Positions 1-7,852 of a stretch of 64,000 bases of DNA are shown one piece after another. The stretch's first letter is position 1, and every line of letters begins with the position of its first letter. A model generated the notes under the pieces. It was not told the DNA's origin and did not search any database. It worked only from the letters and a program-made list of their open reading frames with translations. The translations under genes were made by a program, and so were the position numbers. The DNA is from Winogradskyella costae (GTDB lineage: Bacteria; Bacteroidota; Bacteroidia; Flavobacteriales; Flavobacteriaceae), in NCBI RefSeq assembly GCF_013403865.1, contig NZ_JABFDK010000001.1, positions 682,001-746,000 on the forward strand, given 5' to 3'.

Positions 1-193
1 TACACTTCAGAATCTGTTTCAATATCATAGAGCTCCATATTCTCTGAAGCATCTAAAAAAGCATTAGGACCCTTATCGGCTCCTTTTTGCCAAGTACTTG
101 TACCATCATAAGGTACAGGAATTAATACAATTTTAGCCGTTTCTAATTTTGCTAATTCTTCTGGAATACCAGCGTAAGTTTTTGTTTTCATAT
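1..193 (-). CDS. speB: agmatinase, N-terminal part (gene runs off the left edge)
   Basis: Reading the minus strand from the ATG at 193 gives 64 codons that stay open to the window edge. The start MKTKTYAGIPEEL is followed by IVLIPVPYDGTSTWQKGADK and GPNAFLDASENMELYD, which is the N-terminal signature of the agmatinase/arginase (ureohydrolase) family; the metal-binding Asp/His motifs lie beyond the window. Agmatinase hydrolyses agmatine to putrescine and urea in the cytoplasm. It sits 109 bp downstream of the arginine decarboxylase gene on the same strand, so the two enzymes give arginine to agmatine to putrescine. Arginase or formimidoylglutamase are possible alternatives, but the speA neighbour favours agmatinase. 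Confidence 0.85.
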
Positions 194-302
194 CATTTCC
201 CGTAAAACGGAAATCTTATTAAATTATACTTATTTTTTTTTGAAAAAAGGCCTCTAAAATTCCTCAATAGGGTTATTTAAATAAAGAACCTTGGCTTTCG
301 TT

Positions 303-1745
303 TTAATTTTTATTCTCTAAAACGTCTTTAGCCTTTTCAACTTTTGTTTCAGGTTCATATCCTAAAATACCTAGCAGGTTTTCACTCTTTTGTTGCTCTG
401 CAAACACTTTAGTGTTTAAGTTTCCATCGGCATCACGCTGAATTAAAATATGCTTTGGTGTTGGAATTAAACAGTGTTGCAAACCTCCAAAACCACCAAT
501 AGTTTCTTGATAGGCTCCTGTATTAAAAAAGCCAATATATAAATGCTTATCTTTATTATATTTAGGCAGATAAATAGCGTTAGTATGTTGCTCACTATTG
601 TAATAATCGTCACTATCGCAAGTTAAACCTCCTAAAAGCACACGCTCATAACTATCATGCCAACGGTTAATTGGCAACATTATAAAGCGTTTATTAATTG
701 CCCATGTATCTGGTAATGTTGTAATAAAAGATGAATTAATCATGTTCCATTTTTCACGATCATTCTGTTGTTTTTGATACAAGATTTTATATAAGGCTCC
801 ACCACTTTCTCCAACCGTAAAGCTTCCAAATTCCGTAAAAATATTTGGTGTATCTACCTCTTCTTCCTCACATACTAATTTAATTTGATTTACAATTTCA
901 TCAACCATATATGCATAATCAAAATCAAAAGCTAATGAGTTTTTAATTGGAAAGCCACCACCAATGTTTAAACTATCTAGAGTTGGACAAATTTTCTTTA
1001 AAGCCGTGTAAACCTTTAGACATTTGTGTAATTCATTCCAATAATAGGCATTATCTCTTATCCCCGTATTAATAAAAAAATGAAGCATCTTTAACTTTAC
1101 TTTTTTATTATCCTGAATTTGAGACTTAAAAAATGGTACAATATTTTTGTAACCAATACCCAAACGCGACGTATAAAATTCGAACTTAGGCTCTTCTTCT
1201 GAAGCGATTCTAATTCCAACTTGAAACTTTCCGTCTATTTCTTCTGATAGCAAATCGATTTCTTCATAATTATCAATTATCGGAATGCAATTTTGATGAC
1301 CACCATTAATAAGATCGGCAATATTAGTAATGTACTGCTCACGTTTAAAACCGTTACTTAGTACGAACGTTTTATCTGTAATTTTACCCTCCTTTTTAAG
1401 TGCTTTTACAATATCGATATCAAAAGCCGAAGAGGTTTCAATATGAATATCATTAGTTAAAGCTTCATCTAAAACATGCTTAAAATGTGAGCTTTTAGTG
1501 CAATAGCAATAATTGTATTTACCCTTATAATCATGCTTTTTAAAGGCATCAGCAAACCACGTTTTTGCACGTTGAATGTTATTAGATATTTGCGGTAAAT
1601 ATGTAAATTTTAATGGCACCCCATGTTCTTCAACCAATTTCATTAGGTCTATATCATGGAAATGTAGCTGTTTATCCTCAAGTTTAAACTCGTCTTGTGG
1701 AAAATGGAAGGATTGATCAATAAGATCAATGTATTTATTGTTCAT
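303..1745 (-). CDS. speA: arginine decarboxylase (fold III, PLP-dependent)
   Basis: A 480-residue enzyme that decarboxylates L-arginine to agmatine, the first step of the agmatine route to putrescine. Visible signatures: the PLP-binding lysine in YNYCYCTKSSHF (Lys84), the phosphate-binding loop NIGGGFP near residue 270, and the fold III catalytic cysteine in GLTCDSDDYY. It resembles the shorter Bacteroidota form of SpeA (about 460-480 residues), which lacks the extra domains of the 650-residue E. coli enzyme. The ATG at 1745 gives a normal N-terminus. speB follows on the same strand, so the two are probably co-transcribed. A possible 50-codon ORF lies just upstream on the same strand. Diaminopimelate or ornithine decarboxylase share the fold, but the length and the agmatinase neighbour point to arginine. 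Confidence 0.9.
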   Translation of the reverse strand: MNNKYIDLIDQSFHFPQDEFKLEDKQLHFHDIDLMKLVEEHGVPLKFTYLPQISNNIQRAKTWFADAFKKHDYKGKYNYCYCTKSSHFKHVLDEALTNDIHIETSSAFDIDIVKALKKEGKITDKTFVLSNGFKREQYITNIADLINGGHQNCIPIIDNYEEIDLLSEEIDGKFQVGIRIASEEEPKFEFYTSRLGIGYKNIVPFFKSQIQDNKKVKLKMLHFFINTGIRDNAYYWNELHKCLKVYTALKKICPTLDSLNIGGGFPIKNSLAFDFDYAYMVDEIVNQIKLVCEEEEVDTPNIFTEFGSFTVGESGGALYKILYQKQQNDREKWNMINSSFITTLPDTWAINKRFIMLPINRWHDSYERVLLGGLTCDSDDYYNSEQHTNAIYLPKYNKDKHLYIGFFNTGAYQETIGGFGGLQHCLIPTPKHILIQRDADGNLNTKVFAEQQKSENLLGILGYEPETKVEKAKDVLENKN

Positions 1746-1813
1746 GTGTAAATTAAATATTCAAGTGTAAATTAAAAAAATATAAGCGCAAACTATGTTA
1801 AAGTAACGTTATA

Positions 1814-1966
1814 TCATACCTGAATTTGGCTTTGTGTAGTAGGTACAAAACCATATATATGCTGACTAGCAGCAATCGAAGAAGCGGAAGTTAGCTCTAA
1901 AATTCGGTTACTTATCTTATAAGCAGCTTTTGAAATTGACTTCCTAATTTTCAAAAACCCGAACAT
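1814..1966 (-). CDS. possible 50-residue small protein upstream of speA
   Basis: Translating the minus strand from the ATG at 1966 to the TGA at 1814 gives a 50-residue basic peptide beginning MFGFLKIRKSISKAAYKISN and ending TTQSQIQV. Codon choice (ATT, TTA, GCT, AAA) looks like the neighbouring genes, and the first half would form an amphipathic basic helix. It lies 68 nt ahead of speA on the same strand, so it could be an independent small protein or a leader peptide in the speA transcript. No clear ribosome binding site is visible and I recognise no family. It could be chance in AT-rich DNA. Confidence 0.3.
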   Translation of the reverse strand: MFGFLKIRKSISKAAYKISNRILELTSASSIAASQHIYGFVPTTQSQIQV

Positions 1967-2426
1967 AAAAACATATTTCAATTGTTCAGCTAAAATTGAC
2001 TTTATAATCTTGTTAGATAGACACCAATTTCAGTACAAATGTATATTATTTTTTTATACGTTAATCATTTTTTTTATTTTTTTAATTTTTTTCATAAAAC
2101 GCAATAAAACAATTAATTACGTACAATTATTGATGACTAATACTATTTAAAAGTACATATAGAAGTTAAGCTATTGAAGAAAAAAATAAGAATTTATGTC
2201 GAATGCACTAATTACATTAAACATGATATAATAGCTGTCAATTAAAACTATATTTTGAGTATAAAACAGGCTGTATTAGATGCTGTAAACAGTTTATTAT
2301 TTCATATTTCACCCTTAAGTTTAAATCCAAGCCATTTAAAAAATGGTATTCAATTTTCTATTTTAATATTGACTTAACTAAACAATCTAACAAACTAATA
2401 TTTTTTTAGAACTTAAGTAAGTATAC
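1967..2426. other. intergenic stretch, AT-rich, no gene seen
   Basis: About 460 bp with very high A+T, including a long T-rich tract near 2048-2095. I find no open frame with coding character, no RNA gene and no repeat. It probably holds the promoter of the speA transcript, but I could not find a convincing TAnnTTTG box on the minus strand. Confidence 0.5.
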
Positions 2427-2452
2427 GAAAAAGCACCTTATCCAAGGTGCTC
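2427..2452 (-). terminator. rho-independent terminator
   Basis: An 8-bp perfect stem (AGCACCTT at 2432-2439, AAGGTGCT at 2444-2451) with a 4-nt loop, followed on the minus strand by a run of five T. It lies about 125 bp beyond the stop of the small lipoprotein gene and would end that transcript. Its core resembles the terminators at 43525-43560 and 52747-52800. Confidence 0.75.
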
Positions 2453-2577
2453 TTTATAATCTTTAGATAGAAATGCCTAAAACCTCGATGCAGAATTTTA
2501 AGCTTAATATATTAATGATTATTTACGATGCTTCTTTTTTAAGGAGCAACAGAATTTCATTTATATATGTCGGAGTT

Positions 2578-2958
2578 TTAAATACCTGAAAGTATTAATT
2601 CATTATCAACGTCGATCTCGATTTCAATAATATCGCACGGCAAAAGTGTTAATTCCATTTTTTGCCCGTAAACAATGTTATTCGATGCGACTACAATTAC
2701 CTCACTATTGGACAATTCGAGCCAATCTGTTTGCTCCGACATGGATAATGTCTGTGAATGCAGTTGGCTATAATCTTGTCCATAGATAGCAAAATCAAAA
2801 CTATCTGTACCGTTGTTCGTAAATTTAATTTGTGGTAAATCATCGATACAACTGAGGGTTTGATAATTTAAATCATCAGGTGTCTCTTGTACTTCTGGTG
2901 TATCCGTGGTACAATTTGACATAAGTAATAGCAATAATAAAAGTCTAACATTTTTCAT
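2578..2958 (-). CDS. small lipoprotein of unknown function
   Basis: A 126-residue lipoprotein if read from the ATG at 2958; a longer frame uses a TTG at 2991 that would place eleven polar residues before the signal peptide, so I prefer the ATG. The N-terminus MKNVRLLLLLLLMSNCTTD is a lipoprotein signal with the lipid-bearing cysteine at residue 16. The mature part is acidic (TPEVQETPDDL) and then looks beta-rich, with a second cysteine in LLPCDIIEIEIDVD. I do not recognise a family. A terminator follows at 2427-2452. It lies downstream of the pseudouridine synthase gene with a 126-bp gap, so it may have its own promoter. Confidence 0.7.
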   Translation of the reverse strand: MKNVRLLLLLLLMSNCTTDTPEVQETPDDLNYQTLSCIDDLPQIKFTNNGTDSFDFAIYGQDYSQLHSQTLSMSEQTDWLELSNSEVIVVASNNIVYGQKMELTLLPCDIIEIEIDVDNELILSGI

Positions 2959-3084
2959 AAGTAGGTTATTTTTAATTGATTGGGGCGGCAATATATAAAA
3001 ATCCTACAGGCGCTCGACAAAACAGAGTATTTATTCGACGAACGGTAATTGAAAAATGTAAAAAGCTGATTATTAAGACAAGAA

Positions 3085-3945
3085 CTATATCATTTTTAGC
3101 GTATTTACTTCTTGTTCTGAAAGATGCTTCCAATGACCACGAGGAATATCTTTTTTAGTTAAATGACCAATTGCTACGCAATCAATTTTTACAATATCGT
3201 AGTTAAGTTCTTCAAATATTGTACGCAAAATGGTATTACCTGTATTTTTAATTTTGATTCCGACTTGGCTTTTTGCTTCACCTTGGATGTAGCTTATCTC
3301 TTCTACGGCAACTAACTTTCCTTCAACTTTAAAACCTTCTTGAATCTTTTTTAAGTCTTCAAATTTTAGATTCTTATCTAATTCAACTTGAAATAATCTT
3401 GGTACTCCACTTTTAGAATTCGTGAATTTTTGAACCACTTTATCATCATTTGTGAATAATAATAATCCTAAAGAGTTTCTTCCTAAACGCCCAATAGGTT
3501 TAATACTAGCATTGGTTGCATTAGCTACTAAATCCATTACGGTTCTTCCTTTTCCTTCCGCTGTAGTTGTTGCAAAACCTTTTGGTTTGTTTAATAAGAT
3601 ATAAACCGGCGGCTCTGGTGTAACACGTTGTCCATCAAAACGAACATCGTCTGTACGCTTAACTTTGTAACCCATTTCGGTAACAACTTTACCATTAACC
3701 ATTACTAAACCAATGGCAATATTCTCATCGGCCTCACGACGCGAACAGATACCACTATTGGCAATATATTTATTTAGACGAATTGCATCAGGGTTTGATG
3801 GTTTTGAAGACGACGACGTCTTGCCTTCGGTTGCTGATTTCTTTTTAAAAGGAGCGTTCCCTCTAGCAAAACTACTTGTTTTGCTATTAGCATTTCCTCT
3901 TCCTGAAGTCTTTCCTTTTCCTTTGCTATCTTGATTTCTGCTCAT
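3085..3945 (-). CDS. RsuA/RluB-family pseudouridine synthase homologue lacking the catalytic Asp
   Basis: A 286-residue protein with a Lys/Ser/Gly-rich disordered N-terminus (residues 1-50), an S4 RNA-binding domain (about 53-105, IRLNKYIANSGICSRREAD) and an RsuA/RluB-type pseudouridine synthase domain. The family normally isomerises one uridine in 16S or 23S rRNA using the Asp of the GRLDxxTxGLLLLTND motif. Here that segment reads IGRLGRNSLGLLLFTND: the Asp position is Gly (codon GGA) while the rest of the motif is kept. The C-terminal motif is present in modified form (LTKKDIPRGHWKHLSEQEV). The protein may therefore bind rRNA without catalysis, or use another residue. It follows the UbiA gene on the same strand after 107 bp. 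Confidence 0.85.
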   Translation of the reverse strand: MSRNQDSKGKGKTSGRGNANSKTSSFARGNAPFKKKSATEGKTSSSSKPSNPDAIRLNKYIANSGICSRREADENIAIGLVMVNGKVVTEMGYKVKRTDDVRFDGQRVTPEPPVYILLNKPKGFATTTAEGKGRTVMDLVANATNASIKPIGRLGRNSLGLLLFTNDDKVVQKFTNSKSGVPRLFQVELDKNLKFEDLKKIQEGFKVEGKLVAVEEISYIQGEAKSQVGIKIKNTGNTILRTIFEELNYDIVKIDCVAIGHLTKKDIPRGHWKHLSEQEVNTLKMI

Positions 3946-4052
3946 GTTTCAATTTTTCGCAAAGATAAACAATAGTTTATATCTAGTGCTTAATTATTTA
4001 AGATGTTTAACACCTTAGTCTTACAACACCTTATAACGCAGGAAAATAATAT

Positions 4053-4955
4053 CTAAATTCTATTTAAAACAACAGATATATCAATTAAAAGAATAGAAAA
4101 CACGCCTAGTACAATGATAAACTTTAATATATTGTGTAGAATGAGATAATGATTTTTTTTATTGGATTTAAGTAAAATCATGAGATAAAGCAAAAGCAAT
4201 ACAATACTTAGATAAAAGAAGTAATACATATAACCAATCTTAAAAAATAGAATAAGCATAATTGCAGAAACAACCGTTGAAACAGCAACAATAGTCAACA
4301 TCAATTTAGAAACCTTCTCGCCATAAACCACGGGAATTGTTCTATAATTGAGCGCCAAATCTCCTTTTAAATTCTCTAAATCTTTTGTAAGTTCTCTCAT
4401 TGATATGAGCAAAAACAAAAACAAACCGTGTGCAAAAATTACAGGTTCGAAATTTTGATAGTAGATAAAAATAACAAAAAATGGAGTTACCGTTAAAATA
4501 GCTGAGACCAAATTACCCACCATTGGTAATTTTTTTAAGCGATGCGAATAAAACCAAATAGCAAAAATGTAGATTGAAAAAAACAGAACTGCTTTAAACG
4601 CTACATAGCTAGCAAAAACAACCGCTAAAAAATTTAAAACAAAATAAAAAGATAGTTTTGTGTTTTGACTTACCAAACGATCTAGCATAGTTTTCCTAGG
4701 CTTATTGATTAAGTCTTTTTCCGAATCGTAAAAGTTATTAATGATATAACCTCCTGCTATTGTCGCGGAAGATGCCAGTACTAGCATTAAAAGATTAAGA
4801 TCTAAAAGAACCGATTTAACAGGCTTATCATGTGCAAAAATATATACTGACGCTAAATATTGCGCTATTACGACGACTAAAATATTGTAACCTCTAACTA
4901 CAGAAAATAGGCTGAAAAATTTGAGTAGAATATGTTTCTGCCGTCTTGATAACAT
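4053..4955 (-). CDS. UbiA-family prenyltransferase
   Basis: A 300-residue integral membrane protein with about eight hydrophobic segments. It carries the two Asp-rich motifs of UbiA prenyltransferases: NNFYDSEKDLINKPRK (residues 73-88) and MRELTKDLENLKGD (about 186-199), which bind the Mg-pyrophosphate of a polyprenyl donor. In Flavobacteriia this family is usually annotated as geranylgeranylglycerol-phosphate geranylgeranyltransferase-like, but the true acceptor (quinone ring, glycerol phosphate or other) cannot be read from sequence. It lies 65 bp downstream of the mevalonate kinase gene and on the same strand, which links it to isoprenoid supply. Confidence 0.85.
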   Translation of the reverse strand: MLSRRQKHILLKFFSLFSVVRGYNILVVVIAQYLASVYIFAHDKPVKSVLLDLNLLMLVLASSATIAGGYIINNFYDSEKDLINKPRKTMLDRLVSQNTKLSFYFVLNFLAVVFASYVAFKAVLFFSIYIFAIWFYSHRLKKLPMVGNLVSAILTVTPFFVIFIYYQNFEPVIFAHGLFLFLLISMRELTKDLENLKGDLALNYRTIPVVYGEKVSKLMLTIVAVSTVVSAIMLILFFKIGYMYYFFYLSIVLLLLYLMILLKSNKKNHYLILHNILKFIIVLGVFSILLIDISVVLNRI

Positions 4956-5020
4956 TATTTTGAAGATGTAAAAGTCTGAACCAACAGCATATTTAAACTC
5001 AGTATGACAAAATCAAAAGT

Positions 5021-5950
5021 TTAGAAGTTATAAACCACCTCTAATTTCTGACCTATAAGTGCTTCTCGTGCTTTGTCTATATTTTCTGTAAATCCTAAAA
5101 TATAACCGCCACCACCAGAACCACAAAGTTTTAAGTAATAATCGTTTGTATCTAATCCTTTTTTCCAAAGTTCATGAAATTGAACAGGAATCATAGGTTT
5201 AAAATTATTTAAAACCACTTTAGACAATTGCTTTGTATTTTTAAACAATGACTTCATATCTCCTTTTAAGAAATCATCTACACAAGCATCTGTATGCTTT
5301 ATAAATTGGTCTTTAAGCATACTACGGAACCCTTCATTTTTCATGTTTTCCATAAAAATACTCACCATTGGTGCCGTTTCCCCGACAATTCCACTATCTA
5401 ATAGAAAAACAGCTCCTTTTCCTTCTGCCTTTTGCGATGGAATGCCTGTAGCTTCAATATTATCTTTAGAATTAATTAATATAGGAAGACTTAAATAACT
5501 ATTCAACGGATCTAAACCTGAGGATTTTCCATGAAAAAACGACTCCATTTCAGAAAAAATAGTTTTTAACTTTAATAGTTTTTCGCGCGTTAAATTTTCT
5601 AAAACTGTGATTTTATCACTAGCATATTTATCATAAATAGCAGCTACTAATGCTCCACTACTTCCTACTCCGTAACCTTGCGGAATTGAAGAATCGAAAT
5701 ACATACCTGAATCCACATCGTCTTGCAATTTATTAATATTAAAAATCACCAAATCTTTATCCAACCCCTTTAAATACGTCGCAAAACGTTTTAGGCTTTC
5801 ATTAGATTCTTTTGCCTCCTCAGTAGGATTCTCATCCCTCTTTAACGCTCCGTTGTAAAAATTATAAGGTATAGATAAGCCTTTAGAATCTTTAATGATT
5901 CCATACTCTCCAAATAGAAGTATTTTAGAATAAAATAGTGGTCCCTTCAT
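5021..5950 (-). CDS. mevalonate kinase (GHMP kinase)
   Basis: A 309-residue GHMP kinase. The ATP-binding motif is PQGYGVGSSGALVAAI (residues 90-105), preceded by the N-terminal KILLFGEYGII (kinase motif 1) and followed by the C-terminal glycine-rich motif KLCGSGGGGYILGFT. The substrate-side segment is KSSGLDPLNSY. It is 40 bp downstream of diphosphomevalonate decarboxylase on the same strand, which supports mevalonate as substrate. Flavobacteriaceae are known to make isopentenyl diphosphate by the mevalonate pathway. Phosphomevalonate kinase is not in this window, so a phosphomevalonate kinase role cannot be excluded. Confidence 0.85.
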   Translation of the reverse strand: MKGPLFYSKILLFGEYGIIKDSKGLSIPYNFYNGALKRDENPTEEAKESNESLKRFATYLKGLDKDLVIFNINKLQDDVDSGMYFDSSIPQGYGVGSSGALVAAIYDKYASDKITVLENLTREKLLKLKTIFSEMESFFHGKSSGLDPLNSYLSLPILINSKDNIEATGIPSQKAEGKGAVFLLDSGIVGETAPMVSIFMENMKNEGFRSMLKDQFIKHTDACVDDFLKGDMKSLFKNTKQLSKVVLNNFKPMIPVQFHELWKKGLDTNDYYLKLCGSGGGGYILGFTENIDKAREALIGQKLEVVYNF

Positions 5951-5990
5951 GTATTATTAGTAATAGCTTTAACAAATATACGTATTAAAA

Positions 5991-7070
5991 TTATATTTGG
6001 TTGGCGCCTTGTCCAATTTGATCACAAATATAATGTCCGTTTTGGCAACAGCTAACCAATTCATTCTTAATAAATTCTAAGATGAATGCTTTTTCATTTT
6101 CCGGGTATAAGACATGTACATTGGCTCCTGCATCGAGTGTAAAACAAACTTTTGAATCCGTTTTTTGTCTGTAGGCCCAAATCTTATTAATAATTTCTAA
6201 TGTATTTGGCTTCATTAATATAAAGTATGGCATACTCGTCATCATCATAGCATGAAGCGTTAAGGCTTCACTTTCTACAATTTTTACAAATTCATTTACA
6301 TCTCCAGATGCCAAAACGGTTTTTAATTTTGCTAAATTATCATGAGCTTGTTTAAAACGTTTTTCTGCAAACGGATGACCATGCATTAATTGATGCCCAA
6401 CGGTACTGCTCACCTGTTTTTCACCTTTATCAACTAATAAAATAGTGTCCTGATAATTTTTAAAATTGGAATGTACCTCTCCTTCAAATTTTACTCCATA
6501 TAAATCTGAACTTGCCTCAATACTTTCATTTTTTCCCCAAACTACAAGCTCTCCTTCTATGCTTCTACAAGCACTTCCCGAACCTAATCTTGCTAAAAAT
6601 GATGCTTTTTGACTAAAAATCTTATCGCTTATGTCCACTGTGCTCAGCGAGCGTTCTATACTCATTAAACATAAAGCAATCGCACTCATTCCTGAGGCTG
6701 AAGAGGCGATACCTGAACTATGTGGAAACGTATTCGACGTCTCTATTTTAAAGTGATAGTCCTTTAAAAATGGCATATATATTTCTATTCGTTCAAAAAA
6801 GGTCTGAATCTTTGGCTTAAACGCTTCATTTTTTTTTCCTTCAAAATAAATATCAAAACTAAAATCTTTACTTTCTTTTTTAATAAAAGTGATTTCTGTG
6901 ATAGTTTTACAATCTGAAAGCGTAAAGCTTATCGATGGATTTTCTGGAATTTGATTATCCTTTTTTCCCCAATATTTTACCAAAGCTATATTGCTTGGTG
7001 ATTCCCATTTTACGGAACCACTCTCTAATGTTGAATTGTAACTTTTAAGTATAAAGTCTTGTTCTGTCAT
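5991..7070 (-). CDS. mvaD: diphosphomevalonate decarboxylase
   Basis: A 359-residue enzyme of the GHMP superfamily that converts mevalonate 5-diphosphate, with ATP, to isopentenyl diphosphate, ADP, phosphate and CO2. Signatures: NIALVKYWGKKDNQIPENPS (residues 27-46), the ATP-loop SSGIASSASGMSAIAL, and the C-terminal motif FTLDAGANVHVLYP containing the catalytic Asp. It is the first gene of an isoprenoid run with mevalonate kinase and a UbiA prenyltransferase. A TAnnTTTG-like box (TATTTTTG on the minus strand, 7113-7120) lies about 43 bp upstream of the ATG, but I see no matching TTG element, so the promoter is only a suggestion. Confidence 0.93.
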   Translation of the reverse strand: MTEQDFILKSYNSTLESGSVKWESPSNIALVKYWGKKDNQIPENPSISFTLSDCKTITEITFIKKESKDFSFDIYFEGKKNEAFKPKIQTFFERIEIYMPFLKDYHFKIETSNTFPHSSGIASSASGMSAIALCLMSIERSLSTVDISDKIFSQKASFLARLGSGSACRSIEGELVVWGKNESIEASSDLYGVKFEGEVHSNFKNYQDTILLVDKGEKQVSSTVGHQLMHGHPFAEKRFKQAHDNLAKLKTVLASGDVNEFVKIVESEALTLHAMMMTSMPYFILMKPNTLEIINKIWAYRQKTDSKVCFTLDAGANVHVLYPENEKAFILEFIKNELVSCCQNGHYICDQIGQGANQI

Positions 7071-7143
7071 GTATTAATCTTGAATTGCCATTGCGCGTTC
7101 AATTATATATTGCAAAAATAAGAAATATCTCATGGTCTTATCT

Positions 7144-7677
7144 TTATTCTTCTGACAATGCCAACAGTTTTACCGTTGTTTTATAATTTCTGGCTGTGGC
7201 CACGACACTTAATTTTTTTTCAAAATAATTAAGATTAAATTTTGAACGTCCGTAACCTTTAGGACAAAAGAGATAAATACAATCATTGACAATTATATAC
7301 ACGTCCTCAGGATACGTTTTTTTTGAAACCTCTTTAACTAAAGTGTCATCTGGAACCTCACTTAACAATATAAAATAACTTTGCGCTTTTATAGCATCTG
7401 CAAAAGGACAAGCATTAAAAATTATGGACAACTCATCTTTTGTTTTTAACAAAACAGGAACATCAAAACCAAACTGGTTTAAAATATTTTTTTGAATTTT
7501 ATTTTCTAAAGTTTTTGAATCGCTGTCTGAAGATTGAAAAATAACATTCCCACTTTGAATATAGGTTTTTACATTTATCAATCCTAATGTTATAAGTAAC
7601 GCCCTTAGCTCAGCCATTGGCACTTTCCTATGTCCGCCAACATTAATTCCTCGTAAAAATGCAATATAGGTTTCCAT
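7144..7677 (-). CDS. DUF1697 family protein
   Basis: A 177-residue soluble protein. The opening METYIAFLRGINVGGHRKVP followed by MAELRALLITLGLINVKTY and IQSGNVIF is the hallmark of the DUF1697 family, and the length fits. The biochemical role of the family is not known. It ends 73 bp before mvaD on the same strand and is probably a separate transcription unit, since a possible promoter element lies in that gap. Confidence 0.9.
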   Translation of the reverse strand: METYIAFLRGINVGGHRKVPMAELRALLITLGLINVKTYIQSGNVIFQSSDSDSKTLENKIQKNILNQFGFDVPVLLKTKDELSIIFNACPFADAIKAQSYFILLSEVPDDTLVKEVSKKTYPEDVYIIVNDCIYLFCPKGYGRSKFNLNYFEKKLSVVATARNYKTTVKLLALSEE

Positions 7678-7801
7678 CTAAATAAATTACTATTAGTGTA
7701 AATATAGTTAAAACAAGAAATTTTATTAAAATCGCGAATGAAAAAGTTCGTATTTCACATAGCCCTTAACTCTTTAAAATGCAAATAAAACCGATTAAAT
7801 G

Positions 7802-7831
7802 TTGTTTGATTTGATAAAAAGATTAGTTTTG
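7802..7831 (+). promoter_or_regulatory. Bacteroidota-type promoter for the histidine kinase gene
   Basis: TTG at 7802-7804 and TAGTTTTG at 7824-7831 are separated by 19 bp, matching the TTG-N17-23-TAnnTTTG consensus of Flavobacteriia. The start codon of the kinase is 21 bp further on. Confidence 0.6.
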
Positions 7832-7852
7832 TGTCATTAATCCCCTAACAAC

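Noticed and set aside
2976..3158. 60-codon plus-strand ORF between the lipoprotein and pseudouridine synthase genes
   Set aside because: It overlaps the 3' end of the pseudouridine synthase gene and has no start signal or recognisable sequence.
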